Shown here: piece after piece, positions 18,066-26,457 of the stretch
Position numbering within the stretch: position 1 is the first letter of the stretch
How the letters are laid out: every line of letters starts with the position of its first letter
NCBI RefSeq assembly: GCF_000266885.1
Contig: NC_018020.1
Coordinates: 2,976,001-3,040,000, forward strand
From: Turneriella parva DSM 21527
GTDB lineage: Bacteria > Spirochaetota > Leptospiria > Turneriellales > Turneriellaceae
DNA length: 64,000 nucleotides
Direction: 5' to 3'
Program-made: the position numbers and the translations under genes
The notes under the pieces: generated by a model
What the model was told of the DNA's origin: nothing
The model's input: only the letters and a program-made list of their open reading frames with translations
Database searches by the model: none

Positions 18066-19228
18066 CAGAAGGCGGCGAGCAGAATCGACTCGATTTCATT
18101 GCGCGTGAGCATGCGCGGCGCATTTTCAAGATGGGGAAAAACCGACGCAAGACGTGATATATCCTCAAGTTCGTGTTTTTTGACGTCAAATTCAGAGAGC
18201 CGTGTCGGCAGGTTGACCTCGAGAAACAGGCGGCGCACACCTTCAACAGCCTTGATCGCAGCCTCAATGACCGAGATATCTTTCACGTCTTCGCCGAGCG
18301 CGCGCGCAATGTTGATGTACTGCGCCGGGGCAGCGGTCAGGTAATATTCCATAACGTGCGGCAGAATGAGCGAGAGCGCGTCGCAGAAGTTGACTTTGTC
18401 GTGGGCGTTGAGCGCATTTGCCACAGAAAAGGCGACCCCGACGGGCGACGAAACGGCAGAGATCGAGATCATCGCCGAAGACCAGAGCATCGTTGTGATG
18501 AGTTTGTCATTTTTCGGGTCTTTGTACAGCTGGGGTATGTTTCGGCGCAAGAGCTCGATGGCGCGCAGTGCCAGCGCGCTCGCGATCGGGTTCGATTTAG
18601 GCGACAGCTGGCTTTCGATCGCGTACGCAAGCGTTGCGCCGCCGAGTCTGGCTGCGCTGTCTGACGTGAGGTGCTCGCAAACCTTGGGGTCGTAGAATGT
18701 CGCTACCGGAAAAAGCAGCTCGTGCTCGAAGTATTTCTTGTGCCCATCAGCCGCGTCGCGTATCGTGAAGCTCGGTGAAATTTCTTCGCCGAGCGAAGGT
18801 TCGACAGGCACAGTGATCAGGGGCAGGGGAGCGTTCTTGATTTTCGCGCGGCCGTTAATAACATCAGAGGCAAAGACGGCGTTCGTTACCAGAATGGAGA
18901 CCAATTTGGCGGTCGCAAAGGTTTCCATCGAGCCGAACGCGACGATCGCGTCGGCGTGCGCCTTTTTAGTAAAGTAGGCGGCTGAGTCGACCTGATCGCT
19001 CGTCGGGTCTGCCGTGAGATCGTCGTAAAGAATTACCCCGTCAGAATGTTTCGTGAGGCCGTTTTTTAATACCGTGAGCTCAGACGGGTTCTTGTTCTCC
19101 GATTTGAGGTTTAGCAGCAGTATGCGCGTGCCGAACTGCTTGACGTAATTGCCGATTTTGAAAATGGAATCGCTTTCAAACTGAATGCGCGTCGGTATTG
19201 AAAACTGTGCCCAGCTGATACCTTGCAT
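18065..19228 (-). CDS. Iron-containing alcohol dehydrogenase homologue lacking metal ligands
   Basis: A 387-residue protein with the fold-level pattern of group III (iron) alcohol dehydrogenases: an N-terminal beta/alpha dinucleotide half (ADAIVAFGSMETFATAKL), then the helical half with AYAIESQLS and LSLILPHVMEYY. The expected GGGS nucleotide loop is degenerate (AFGSMETFATAK). By eye the four metal-ligand positions (Asp and His in GMDALTHAIE, His in VHALAH, His in HGLANA) read Ala, Tyr, non-His and Asn. It is therefore probably a catalytically altered or non-enzymatic member. It starts with ATG and is coupled to the secreted protein downstream. Confidence 0.72.
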   Translation of the reverse strand: MQGISWAQFSIPTRIQFESDSIFKIGNYVKQFGTRILLLNLKSENKNPSELTVLKNGLTKHSDGVILYDDLTADPTSDQVDSAAYFTKKAHADAIVAFGSMETFATAKLVSILVTNAVFASDVINGRAKIKNAPLPLITVPVEPSLGEEISPSFTIRDAADGHKKYFEHELLFPVATFYDPKVCEHLTSDSAARLGGATLAYAIESQLSPKSNPIASALALRAIELLRRNIPQLYKDPKNDKLITTMLWSSAMISISAVSSPVGVAFSVANALNAHDKVNFCDALSLILPHVMEYYLTAAPAQYINIARALGEDVKDISVIEAAIKAVEGVRRLFLEVNLPTRLSEFDVKKHELEDISRLASVFPHLENAPRMLTRNEIESILLAAF

Positions 19229-19235
19229 GAAAACC

Positions 19236-19267
19236 TACAAAAAAAAGGCGGCTGACGCCGCCTTTTT
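19236..19267 (-). terminator. Rho-independent terminator of flgM
   Basis: A perfect 11-bp stem (AAAAAGGCGGC / TGAC / GCCGCCTTTTT) flanked by A-runs on the plus strand, so the minus-strand transcript has a GC-rich hairpin followed by about nine U residues. It lies 59 bases downstream of the flgM stop and just before the iron-ADH-like start. Confidence 0.9.
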
Positions 19268-19325
19268 CGGTTGCTGATAAAAGGGAATTGGCGAGATATG
19301 CCCCTCTATAAGACTTTTGGCCGGC

Positions 19326-19631
19326 CTACTGGCCCGCTTTTACTGCAGTGGTGAGTTTCGCTGCGATGTGGCCCAACACTTCGTTTGAAGGGTTGTCGTA
19401 TTCGCCGCGCGCCAGTTTCTCTTTAACTTCACGCACGCGGTCAGCGCGCACGTCGCTTGCTGAAGAGACGGCCTTCTGCACCTGCGCCGCTTCACGTGCC
19501 TGCAGTGCGGCCTGTGAAATCGAGACAGTGTCGTTACCCAGAGCTGGGCTCTTGGTTTCTTGCGCTTTGACGCCCGTTTTGTCGTTCAATGCCTGAACTT
19601 GCCCGGCATTGTTAATTTTGTCTATATTCAT
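19326..19631 (-). CDS. flgM: Anti-sigma-28 factor FlgM
   Basis: A 101-residue protein with the family layout: a disordered N-terminus, the DTVSISQAALQAREAAQ motif at about residues 34-50, and the sigma-binding helices SASDVRADRVREVKEKLARGEYD (about 57-79) followed by VLGHIAAKL. FlgM holds the flagellar sigma factor FliA inactive until hook completion. It is monocistronic, with its own terminator at 19236-19267. No other flagellar gene is visible nearby. Confidence 0.88.
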   Translation of the reverse strand: MNIDKINNAGQVQALNDKTGVKAQETKSPALGNDTVSISQAALQAREAAQVQKAVSSASDVRADRVREVKEKLARGEYDNPSNEVLGHIAAKLTTAVKAGQ

Positions 19632-19738
19632 GGTCTCCCTCGCCAGCTACGGCCCCTTGTTTCAGGTAGCCTATAACTCTGTATTCAATATCGGCAGGAC
19701 AAGCAGTTTTTTAAAGCAAAAAAAATGGCCCCGTGGGA

Positions 19739-19781
19739 TTTCTTGCCCTTTTGGCTGCCGGGTGCCAAAAAGGGCAAGAAA
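19739..19781 (+). promoter_or_regulatory. Long stem-loop in the 5' leader of the outer-membrane-type gene
   Basis: The arms TTCTTGCCCTTTTGGC and GCCAAAAAGGGCAAGAA pair over 16 bp with a single bulged A, enclosing an 8-base loop. It lies about 95 bases upstream of the start at 19875 and about 110 bases from the flgM start, in a divergent promoter region. No T-run follows, so it is not a simple terminator. It may act as an mRNA stabiliser or a regulatory element. Confidence 0.55.
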
Positions 19782-19874
19782 ATGCTTGAGCTTATGAACC
19801 GGCAAGGGTATTGGGTGTCATGGCTGGTGGCATACCGACCGAAAAAGCTGCTTGCTCGCAACAGGAGATATAGA

Positions 19875-20912
19875 ATGAAGAAATATTCATTATTCGCAAT
19901 AATGGCTACAATAGCTACCATTTCACAGGCACACGCAGCTATTGTTTTAGATGTCAATACGGGTGATGCGACTGCCAATGCGGTCTTGAAAGCTGAAATC
20001 GAGAAGCAGTTTCAGGTTCCGACTATGACTGACTTTCTTGGGCGCATGTCTAATGCACAGTCTCTTTCGAATAAGGGGCAGGGTGTTTCCTATGCCACAG
20101 ATCACAGCCTTTTTGTCGTTGGCGGCAGCGGTGGTGTAGGCTTTAGTAGTGCCTCAGGCTTTGACGTGCAAACCAGCGGCAATGGTCTGCCACCGGTCGG
20201 TATAGGTGTTCAGGGTTCAATAATGGCCGGTATGTCTTTGTCAAAACTACCCGTGCCTGCATTAGGCCCGGTAGACCTCAAGAAGCTAACCATTTTCGTC
20301 AATTTCATGGGATACTCCAATGACTCGATCGTCAGCAGCCTCAGTGTGAAGACCAACACCTTTGGTATTCACGCGCAATATAAGTTTATCGACGGCAAAA
20401 ATATTGGTGGTTTGGGCCTTTTGAACTGGGGCGGTGTGGCCTTTACTACTGGCTTCGATGTCAGCAGCAATTCGCTTACCTATAAGGTCGGACAGAGCAT
20501 ATCACCATCTTCGGGTGGGATCACCTACAATTGGACGCCCAATTCTAACAGTAACTTAGTGCTCGAAGCCAATTCATTCAGTGTTCCGCTCGAAATTTCG
20601 ACGAGCGCGAGGCTCCTCTATATTCTCTCAATATTTGGCGGCGCTGCGGTAGACTTGAATTTCGGAAATTCCAAAGTTGCAGCAAACCTCAACGGTCCGG
20701 TGACCAGTACACCTGCTGGTGTAAACGGAACAGCGAGTCTCACCGGCAGCGAAGAACAAGGGCCTGCATTTGGTCACCTGCGCTTTTTCGCGGGGCCGCA
20801 GCTCAACCTCGTGCCGCTGAGAAATACTAACCTGCTTAGCATTTACGCGCAGGGTAATGTATCTTTGGGCGGCAACTACGGCGTACACGCAGGTATAAGG
20901 GCAGCCTGGTAA
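19875..20912 (+). CDS. Predicted outer-membrane beta-barrel protein
   Basis: A 345-residue exported protein. The ATG at 19875 is chosen because AGGAG lies 7 bases upstream and the peptide then begins with a proper signal sequence (MKKYSLFAIMATIATISQAHA). The mature part alternates polar and hydrophobic residues with many Gly, Ser, Asn and aromatic residues, and ends …GVHAGIRAAW; a terminal aromatic residue is the usual Bam-recognition signal. It resembles surface proteins of the leptospiral outer membrane in general character, but I cannot name a family with confidence. The leader carries a large stem-loop. Confidence 0.75.
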   Translation: MKKYSLFAIMATIATISQAHAAIVLDVNTGDATANAVLKAEIEKQFQVPTMTDFLGRMSNAQSLSNKGQGVSYATDHSLFVVGGSGGVGFSSASGFDVQTSGNGLPPVGIGVQGSIMAGMSLSKLPVPALGPVDLKKLTIFVNFMGYSNDSIVSSLSVKTNTFGIHAQYKFIDGKNIGGLGLLNWGGVAFTTGFDVSSNSLTYKVGQSISPSSGGITYNWTPNSNSNLVLEANSFSVPLEISTSARLLYILSIFGGAAVDLNFGNSKVAANLNGPVTSTPAGVNGTASLTGSEEQGPAFGHLRFFAGPQLNLVPLRNTNLLSIYAQGNVSLGGNYGVHAGIRAAW

Positions 20913-20978
20913 ACATTCAGAGAAATAACTTTTCGTGCGGGGGCGCGCATAGCACCTAACGATCTTTCGCCCGCCCAG

Positions 20979-22367
20979 ATGCGCGACGCTGTTCGCGTGC
21001 AGTTTCTTGGCGCGGCCGGTTTTGTGACCGGCTCGCGCACTCTTCTTGAATACCAGGGTTACCGTGTTTATATCGACTGCGGTCTCTATCAGGGGCCCAA
21101 GTATGTCGAGGCACGCAACTACCTGCCGCTCGAAAGCCACCCTGAAACGATCGACGCGATCGTGCTCACGCACGCGCACATCGACCATTCGGGTTTGATA
21201 CCGCGGCTTGTGCGCGAGGGGTTTCGCGGCAAGATCTACTGCACGAAACCTACCGCGAAGTTGCTCGAAATTATTCTGCCCGACGCGGGCAACATTCAAG
21301 AAGAAGAGTTTAGGCAGCTTTCGCGCAAAGAAGTCAAGAAGCTCGGTCTCGACGCCCCGCTCTTCACCAAAGAAGACGGCGAAAAAGCGTTGGATTTTTT
21401 GGTTACTGTCGGCTATAACCGCAACTTTCGGGTCGGCCCGTTTCGTTTCTGCTATACGTGGGCCGGTCACATTCTTGGCGCCGCTCACCTGAACGTCTGG
21501 CGCAAAGGATTCAGCATGGTGTTCAGCGGCGATATCGGGCCTGAATCCACCTTTTTTCATAAGCCACTCAAAAGGCCGCCGATGGCGCAGAACGTGGTGA
21601 TCGAGTCAACGTACGGCGACCGGCTGCGTGTCGAAGAAGATTACCAAAAGAAGATCGCCGACGCGGTGCGCTATGTCACCGAACGGCGCGGCATTTTGCT
21701 CATGCCTGCGTTCGCGATCGGCCGCGCGCAGATCGCCCTCTACGTTCTCTACCGCATGATGATGGAGAAGAAGATACCGACGATGCGCATTGTGCTCGAT
21801 TCGCCGATGGCGGTGAAGGCGACGCAGGCGTACAGTCGCTTCAAGAGCGAGCTCGTCGCCGAGGTTGCCGGCTCAGGCTTTTTTGAGTTTCTCAAATCGC
21901 GCAATATGATTCTGGTGAAGAACGCCGATGAGAGCCGCGCACTCGTCGAAGCGCCGGGCCCGATGATCGTCGTGAGCGCATCGGGTATGTGTACCGGGGG
22001 CAGGGTGGTGCACCACCTCGAGCACCGGCTGGGTGACTCGCGCAATTTTGTGCTCTTTACCGGCTATGCAGGCGAAGGCACGCTCGCACACCAGATTATG
22101 ACAGGGGCAAATCGTGTGAATATCTATGGCAAAGAGGTGCCGGTGCGCGCGATGGTCGCGCAGCTGCAGTCGTTTTCTGCGCACGCCGACCTCGCAGGCC
22201 TCATCGACTGGATGCGACCTTTCAAGGGCGAAGGTGTAGAGCGCATCTACATCAACCATGGTGAAGATGCTTCGCGTGAGAATCTGGCGAAGAATCTGAA
22301 TTTCATGAGCGGCGCGCAGATCGAACTGCCGAGGTATCAAAGCACTTACTACTTACCCTGCGGGTAA
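20979..22367 (+). CDS. Beta-CASP metallo-beta-lactamase-fold RNA hydrolase
   Basis: A 462-residue protein of the CPSF/Ysh1-like family. The metal-binding motif THAHIDHSG is at about residues 67-75. Further ligands are the His in WAGHILGAAH and the Asp in FSGDIGPE. The beta-CASP domain follows (about 210-370) with IVVSASGMCTGGRVVHHLE, and the last His of the active site is in SFSAHADLAGL. Such proteins are endo- or exonucleases acting on RNA. The ATG at 20979 lacks a strong ribosome site. It is followed by a palindromic repeat and convergent dinG. Confidence 0.88.
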   Translation: MRDAVRVQFLGAAGFVTGSRTLLEYQGYRVYIDCGLYQGPKYVEARNYLPLESHPETIDAIVLTHAHIDHSGLIPRLVREGFRGKIYCTKPTAKLLEIILPDAGNIQEEEFRQLSRKEVKKLGLDAPLFTKEDGEKALDFLVTVGYNRNFRVGPFRFCYTWAGHILGAAHLNVWRKGFSMVFSGDIGPESTFFHKPLKRPPMAQNVVIESTYGDRLRVEEDYQKKIADAVRYVTERRGILLMPAFAIGRAQIALYVLYRMMMEKKIPTMRIVLDSPMAVKATQAYSRFKSELVAEVAGSGFFEFLKSRNMILVKNADESRALVEAPGPMIVVSASGMCTGGRVVHHLEHRLGDSRNFVLFTGYAGEGTLAHQIMTGANRVNIYGKEVPVRAMVAQLQSFSAHADLAGLIDWMRPFKGEGVERIYINHGEDASRENLAKNLNFMSGAQIELPRYQSTYYLPCG

Positions 22368-22374
22368 TGGCCAT

Positions 22375-22427
22375 GGTTCGACAGGCTCACCATGACCAGT
22401 TGTCACCCTGAGCTCGTCGAAGGGTGA
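22375..22427. repeat. Palindromic intergenic repeat between convergent genes
   Basis: Two near-inverted segments, GGTTCGACAGGCTCACCATG and the TCACCCTGAGCTCGTCGAAG segment, face each other across five bases and can fold into an imperfect stem of about 20 bp. The second half is itself partly palindromic (TCACCCT…AGGGTGA). Similar palindromes recur in many bacterial genomes from memory, usually between genes. Only one copy is seen here. It may end transcription from both sides. Confidence 0.6.
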
Positions 22428-22431
22428 CGCA

Positions 22432-24606
22432 TTAGTCCTGAGAGTATTTCAGCAATCCAAATTTGTCATTTGCCCGTTCGAGCTCGGCGAATGTGCGCAG
22501 CACCTGCACACGCGGCAGGTTCGCGATGAGAGTCTTGCCATAGGTCTTCTGCCAGATGCGGCTGTCGAGCAGCGCGATGACTCCTTTATCGCGTTCGGTG
22601 CGAATGAGACGGCCAAACGCCTGGCGCAGCATCGTTGAAGCGTGCGGCAGCGACAGGTCGAAAAAAGGGCGCTTGCCTTTCGCTTCGAGAATTTCTGAAC
22701 GCGCCTTGAAGATCGGGTCGTCGGGCGGCGTGAACAAGAGTTTTGTGATAATCAAGAGCCGCAGGCCGTCACCTGCGACGTCGATGCCCTGCCAGAACGA
22801 TTGCGACCCTAATAGAATTGCCTCTTTGTTGCGGCGAAAGCGGGCAAGCGAATCTTGTACGCCGTCTTCGAGCTGTGAAATGACCTCGAGGTCGGTCATG
22901 GTCACGAGCCTCTCGGCAATCTGTTGCAGGTTGTAGTTCGATGTAAAAAGCACCAAAGCCCCGCCGCCTGAAACCGACGTCAGCGCCGCGATCTCTTCTG
23001 CCAACCGGTCGAAATATTCGGCCTGTACGTGCGGCGGTGAGCCATGCTCCGGTATCAGCAGATGCTCGGGGGCATAGAGCGCCGCATGTTCGCGGTAGTT
23101 AAAGGGAGAAAAGAAAATATTACAGTCGACGCTGCCTTCTTCGGCGAGCGGCAGCGCGTCTCCCAGAAAGCGGTTAAAAAAACCGCGCTGAATCAGATCA
23201 GATTTTCGGGACGGAAAATCGGCGAATGGCCAATAGCCGATCGTTGCCGAAGTATAGAGGCGAAGTTCGGGCATGAGGTCGGCGAGGGTTTCTCCCAGAT
23301 TCAGCCTGCACGCCTGCAACAGAAAACGGTCGTCGCGCTTTTCTGCCCAGTAGACAATGCCCTGAGAGTCGAACTTACTGTACATACCCGCGAAAGCCGC
23401 CATTTTACGAATCTGTTTAAGTTGCGCGTTGATTGTACCCAGTAGCGAAGCCTCAGTGTCTTCTGTTTTGAGAGAATCGTAGCGCTCGGCGAGTTCGATC
23501 AGCGGGGCGTTGATTTCGGGAGTGTCGGCAATGTTCGCCCTGATGAGCGCCGTGCCCGAATTCTGAAAAACCATGTCGGTTTCGACCTCCCACCTTGAGA
23601 AGAAAGTTTCCCAGCGGGTGAGGCAGGCTGCGGTGACCTCTTCGATTTCTTGTTTGAGTTCGCCCTGAATGCCCGTATGCGAAATCAGCAGTTTATCGAT
23701 GCCCTTCTTCAGGTCGGCAAAATCATTGCGGGCAAAGCTGGCAGTGAAGATGCTGTAACCCGTACGGATAAGCCCGTGCGCTTCGTCGATGACAACCGCA
23801 CCATATTCGGGCAGCGTGTGTTTGTCGTTCAGCAAATGAAACAGCAACAGGTGGTGGTTCGCGACCAGCAGTTGCGCATCGCTCCACTTTTTGCGTTCGC
23901 GGTAATAGTTGCAGTTGCCGTAATGCGGGCAGCGGTTTGCCGGGCAACCATCGCTGTCGCGCGTCACGAGCCGCCACACCGATTCGGGAATTTTGGGGGT
24001 ATCTTCGAACCGGCTGCCCGAGCGTGCAAAGTCGGTCATGACTTCACCTGCCCAGGCGCGCACTTCGGCGAGTTTGTCTTCTTCGATCAGATCGCGAAAG
24101 CTACCCTCGTTGATCATCTGCTCGTAGCGCAGGCGGCAGAAATAATTTGCAGAGCCGAGGCAAAGCTCGAAACGCAAATCAGGGTCGAGTGCGCGGCGAA
24201 TGAAGGGCAGGTCTTTTTCAAAGAGTTGCCACTGTAATGCTTTGGTCTCGGTCGCGATAAGCACGCGTTCGCCCGTGAGGTAATTGTAGGCCAAAGACGC
24301 AACGACATACGCAAAAGACTTGCCGACGCCCGTCGCGGCTTCGATCACCGCGTTACGCTCGCGGTAGAACGAGCGCAGAATCTGCTGCGCCATCTGCACC
24401 TGCGCATCGCGCATCTGGTAGTCGGGCAGTGCCGCACCGATGCGTTCAAACGCGGCTGCGCAGACGGCACCCAGGGCAGCCGTGCCGACCGAATGTTCTG
24501 CTATCGCAACTTCAATCGAATCACCCTGAATTTCGGTGAGTTCATCGGCATTGCACCAGGGTGGTAAACGGCCCGACGGTAGCTCGTCTTGATCTTCTTC
24601 TGCCAT
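22432..24606 (-). CDS. dinG: DinG-family ATP-dependent DNA helicase
   Basis: A 724-residue superfamily 2 helicase of the XPD/DinG type, unwinding DNA 5' to 3'. Walker A is EAATGVGKS (89-97) and Walker B is VIDEAH. Four cysteines for a 4Fe-4S cluster are visible: the Cys in ANYFCR and three in GCPANRCPHYGNC. The late motif RQAFGRLIRTERDKG is motif VI. The ATG at 24606 is preferred over one 24 codons upstream because it lies 7 bases after the rnhA stop, whereas the earlier one falls inside rnhA. Repair of R-loops or stalled forks is the likely role, fitting the rnhA neighbour. Confidence 0.92.
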   Translation of the reverse strand: MAEEDQDELPSGRLPPWCNADELTEIQGDSIEVAIAEHSVGTAALGAVCAAAFERIGAALPDYQMRDAQVQMAQQILRSFYRERNAVIEAATGVGKSFAYVVASLAYNYLTGERVLIATETKALQWQLFEKDLPFIRRALDPDLRFELCLGSANYFCRLRYEQMINEGSFRDLIEEDKLAEVRAWAGEVMTDFARSGSRFEDTPKIPESVWRLVTRDSDGCPANRCPHYGNCNYYRERKKWSDAQLLVANHHLLLFHLLNDKHTLPEYGAVVIDEAHGLIRTGYSIFTASFARNDFADLKKGIDKLLISHTGIQGELKQEIEEVTAACLTRWETFFSRWEVETDMVFQNSGTALIRANIADTPEINAPLIELAERYDSLKTEDTEASLLGTINAQLKQIRKMAAFAGMYSKFDSQGIVYWAEKRDDRFLLQACRLNLGETLADLMPELRLYTSATIGYWPFADFPSRKSDLIQRGFFNRFLGDALPLAEEGSVDCNIFFSPFNYREHAALYAPEHLLIPEHGSPPHVQAEYFDRLAEEIAALTSVSGGGALVLFTSNYNLQQIAERLVTMTDLEVISQLEDGVQDSLARFRRNKEAILLGSQSFWQGIDVAGDGLRLLIITKLLFTPPDDPIFKARSEILEAKGKRPFFDLSLPHASTMLRQAFGRLIRTERDKGVIALLDSRIWQKTYGKTLIANLPRVQVLRTFAELERANDKFGLLKYSQD

Positions 24607-24613
24607 GGAAAAC

Positions 24614-25060
24614 TCAGGGTGTGTCGAGCGCGCGGTTGGCGAGAAAGTCGGCGATCTGGTTCTTCTCACGCGGAACATGCACCAGCTGCGGCTTCACCAC
24701 CGCCGCGAGTCTGAGCGCTTCGGCATACGGGCCCTTGAGATTTTCTCCCTTAACTTTGTAGCGCCCCTGCAGCTGTCTGATCACCAGCTCGCTGTCAGAG
24801 ATCAGTCGCGGCGCCTCAATTTTCAGTTCAATACATTTATTCAGCGCCGCGAGAATCGCAGCGTATTCGGCCTCGTTATTCGTTCTGTTGCCGAGTTTCT
24901 GTTCTATGGTGAAAAGAGCTGTCTTCTCGTCGTTCTTGAAACGGCCCAGGGAGACATCCTCATTACCCGAAAAGGCGGCAACACCGAACGAGGCAGGCCC
25001 CGGGTTGCCGCGCGACGCGCCATCGCAATAGATGTTTATCGGTTCAGACACGGGGTTCAT
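24614..25060 (-). CDS. rnhA: Ribonuclease HI-family protein
   Basis: A 148-residue RNase H fold protein that degrades RNA in RNA-DNA hybrids. The catalytic acids are visible in order: Asp in IYCDGASRGNPGPA, Glu in RTNNEAEYAA, Asp in LISDSELVIRQL, and the final Asp in NQIADFLANRAL. The gene starts 7 bases after the oppD-like stop and is followed by dinG after 7 bases, so the three form an operon. Together RNase HI and DinG would clear R-loops. Confidence 0.92.
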   Translation of the reverse strand: MNPVSEPINIYCDGASRGNPGPASFGVAAFSGNEDVSLGRFKNDEKTALFTIEQKLGNRTNNEAEYAAILAALNKCIELKIEAPRLISDSELVIRQLQGRYKVKGENLKGPYAEALRLAAVVKPQLVHVPREKNQIADFLANRALDTP

Positions 25061-25067
25061 CGCCAGT

Positions 25068-26051
25068 TCAGTGAATGCAGCGCCAGGTACGGCTGCCGTC
25101 GGTCTGCATCGCCACGGGGGTGTCGCAGCGGTCTTCTTTCAGGGTGCAGCGCGCGGCGAATGCACAGCCCGCGGGGCGAGCCGTGAGCGTCGGCGGGGCG
25201 CCGGGTATCGCGTTGAGTTTTTGCCCGCGTTCGGCGGTGTTGACAGAGGCAAGAAGTGCACGTGTGTAAGGGTGCCTGGGTGATGCAAAAATTTCAGCGA
25301 CGCTGCCCAGTTCGACGATTTCGCCCGCGTACATGACTGCGACGCGGTGCGCAAGCTTTGCGACAATGCCAAGGTCGTGCGTGATAAACATCATCGCCGT
25401 TCGTTCGGTCTCATTAATTTCTCTGAGTAATCTCAAAATCTGCGCCTGAATCGTCACATCGAGCGCCGTCGTGGGTTCGTCGGCAATGATGAGTTCGGGG
25501 CCGGCGGCAATTGCCATCGCAATCAGAATGCGCTGCCGCATACCGCCCGAAAGCTGAAATGGATAACTCTTGAGGCGCAGCGCAGGTTCGGGAATACCCA
25601 CCTTTTGAAACAACTGAATGGCGCGGGCTTCGGCCGACTCACCCTTGAGGCCGGCGTGCAGCGATAGAATTTCGAGAATCTGGTAGCCCACGGTGAAAAC
25701 CGGGTTCAGCGCGGTCATCGGCTCTTGAAAAATCATCGCGATGCGCCGACCGCGGTACTTTCGCATCGCTTCTTCATCGAGTGCGAGCAGGTTTTTACCA
25801 CCCATATTCGCTTCGCCAGAGACGCGCGCATTCTTGCCATGCAGGCCGAGAATGCTGAGCCCCGTCACCGACTTGCCACTGCCCGATTCACCGACGATCG
25901 CGAGAATTTCGCCGGGTGCGACGTCGAGGTCGATACCGCGCAGCGCGTAAACCGACCGGCCTGGTGCTTCAAATTCGAGGCGTAAATTGCGGATTGAGAT
26001 CAGCGGGGCGGTCATTGCGGGTGTTTCAGAGGTCAGGGCACTGGTTGTCAT
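25068..26051 (-). CDS. Oligopeptide/dipeptide ABC transporter ATPase (OppD/DppD type)
   Basis: About 327 residues. Walker A GESGSGKSVTG, the Q-loop MIFQEPMTALNP, signature LSGGMRQR, Walker B LIIADEPT and H-loop FITHDLG are all intact. The C-terminal oligopeptide-type extension contains HPYTRALLAS and three to four cysteines (GCAFAARC, KEDRC) typical of OppD/DppD. It should drive peptide or nickel import at the inner membrane. No permease, binding protein or OppF partner is in the window. The ATG at 26051 is taken; a TTG ten codons upstream is possible. It heads the rnhA-dinG operon. Confidence 0.85.
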   Translation of the reverse strand: MTTSALTSETPAMTAPLISIRNLRLEFEAPGRSVYALRGIDLDVAPGEILAIVGESGSGKSVTGLSILGLHGKNARVSGEANMGGKNLLALDEEAMRKYRGRRIAMIFQEPMTALNPVFTVGYQILEILSLHAGLKGESAEARAIQLFQKVGIPEPALRLKSYPFQLSGGMRQRILIAMAIAAGPELIIADEPTTALDVTIQAQILRLLREINETERTAMMFITHDLGIVAKLAHRVAVMYAGEIVELGSVAEIFASPRHPYTRALLASVNTAERGQKLNAIPGAPPTLTARPAGCAFAARCTLKEDRCDTPVAMQTDGSRTWRCIH

Positions 26052-26199
26052 GTAGCTCTTTGCCTTCAGCGAAAGACACAACTTGTCTCGCGCTGTAAAA
26101 CCTTTATGTATTGACGCATTGTCTAATTTTTAGTTTCAGTATAGGCAGACACGCAGGTGTCTTTTTTTATTGCTCAGACCATCGGGCAGTAATTTTTCT

Positions 26200-26286
26200 G
26201 GAGGAGTGGCAGAGTGGTCGAATGCGGCGGTCTTGAAAACCGTTAGGCCTTCACGGGTCTCGTGGGTTCGAATCCTACCTCCTCCG
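26200..26286 (+). tRNA. tRNA-Ser(TGA)
   Basis: Acceptor GGAGGAG pairs with CTCCTCC, the T-arm is GTGGG-TTCGAAT-CCTAC, and a long variable arm is present as expected for serine. The anticodon loop CTTGAAA holds TGA at 26234-26236. The 3' CCA is not encoded in full (GCA follows the acceptor stem). Confidence 0.95.
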
Positions 26287-26294
26287 CAATTATC

Positions 26295-26330
26295 AAAACA
26301 CGCACCCCGCTAAAGCGGGGTGCGTGTTTT
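26295..26330 (+). terminator. Strong hairpin between two tRNA-Ser genes
   Basis: A perfect 16-bp stem (AAAACACGCACCCCGC / TAAA / GCGGGGTGCGTGTTTT), 8 bases after tRNA-Ser(TGA). It ends in four T residues, so it likely works as an intrinsic terminator and separates the first tRNA from the next. It could equally serve as a processing signal. Confidence 0.8.
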
Positions 26331-26343
26331 GGTGAAAATTAGT

Positions 26344-26432
26344 GGAGTGGTGGCAGAGTGGTCGAATGCGATAGTTTGCTAAACTGTTGTACTGGGTAAC
26401 CGGTACCGAGGGTTCGAATCCCTCCCACTCCG
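26344..26432 (+). tRNA. tRNA-Ser(GCT)
   Basis: Acceptor GGAGTGG pairs with CCACTCC, the T-arm is GAGGG-TTCGAAT-CCCTC, and a long variable arm is present. The anticodon loop TTGCTAA holds GCT at 26378-26380. The 3' CCA is not encoded. Its D-arm is almost identical to that of tRNA-Ser(TGA), as expected for isoacceptors sharing one synthetase. Confidence 0.95.
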
Positions 26433-26457
26433 AAAAAGGGTTTATGCGGCTCGCGAA

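Noticed and set aside
20628-21560. A 310-codon minus-strand frame spanning two plus-strand genes
   Set aside because: Covers the 3' end of one real gene and the 5' end of another; composition is artefact-like.
26111-26145. Promoter TTGACG…TATAGG before the first tRNA
   Set aside because: The spacing of 23 bases is too long for a normal sigma-70 promoter.
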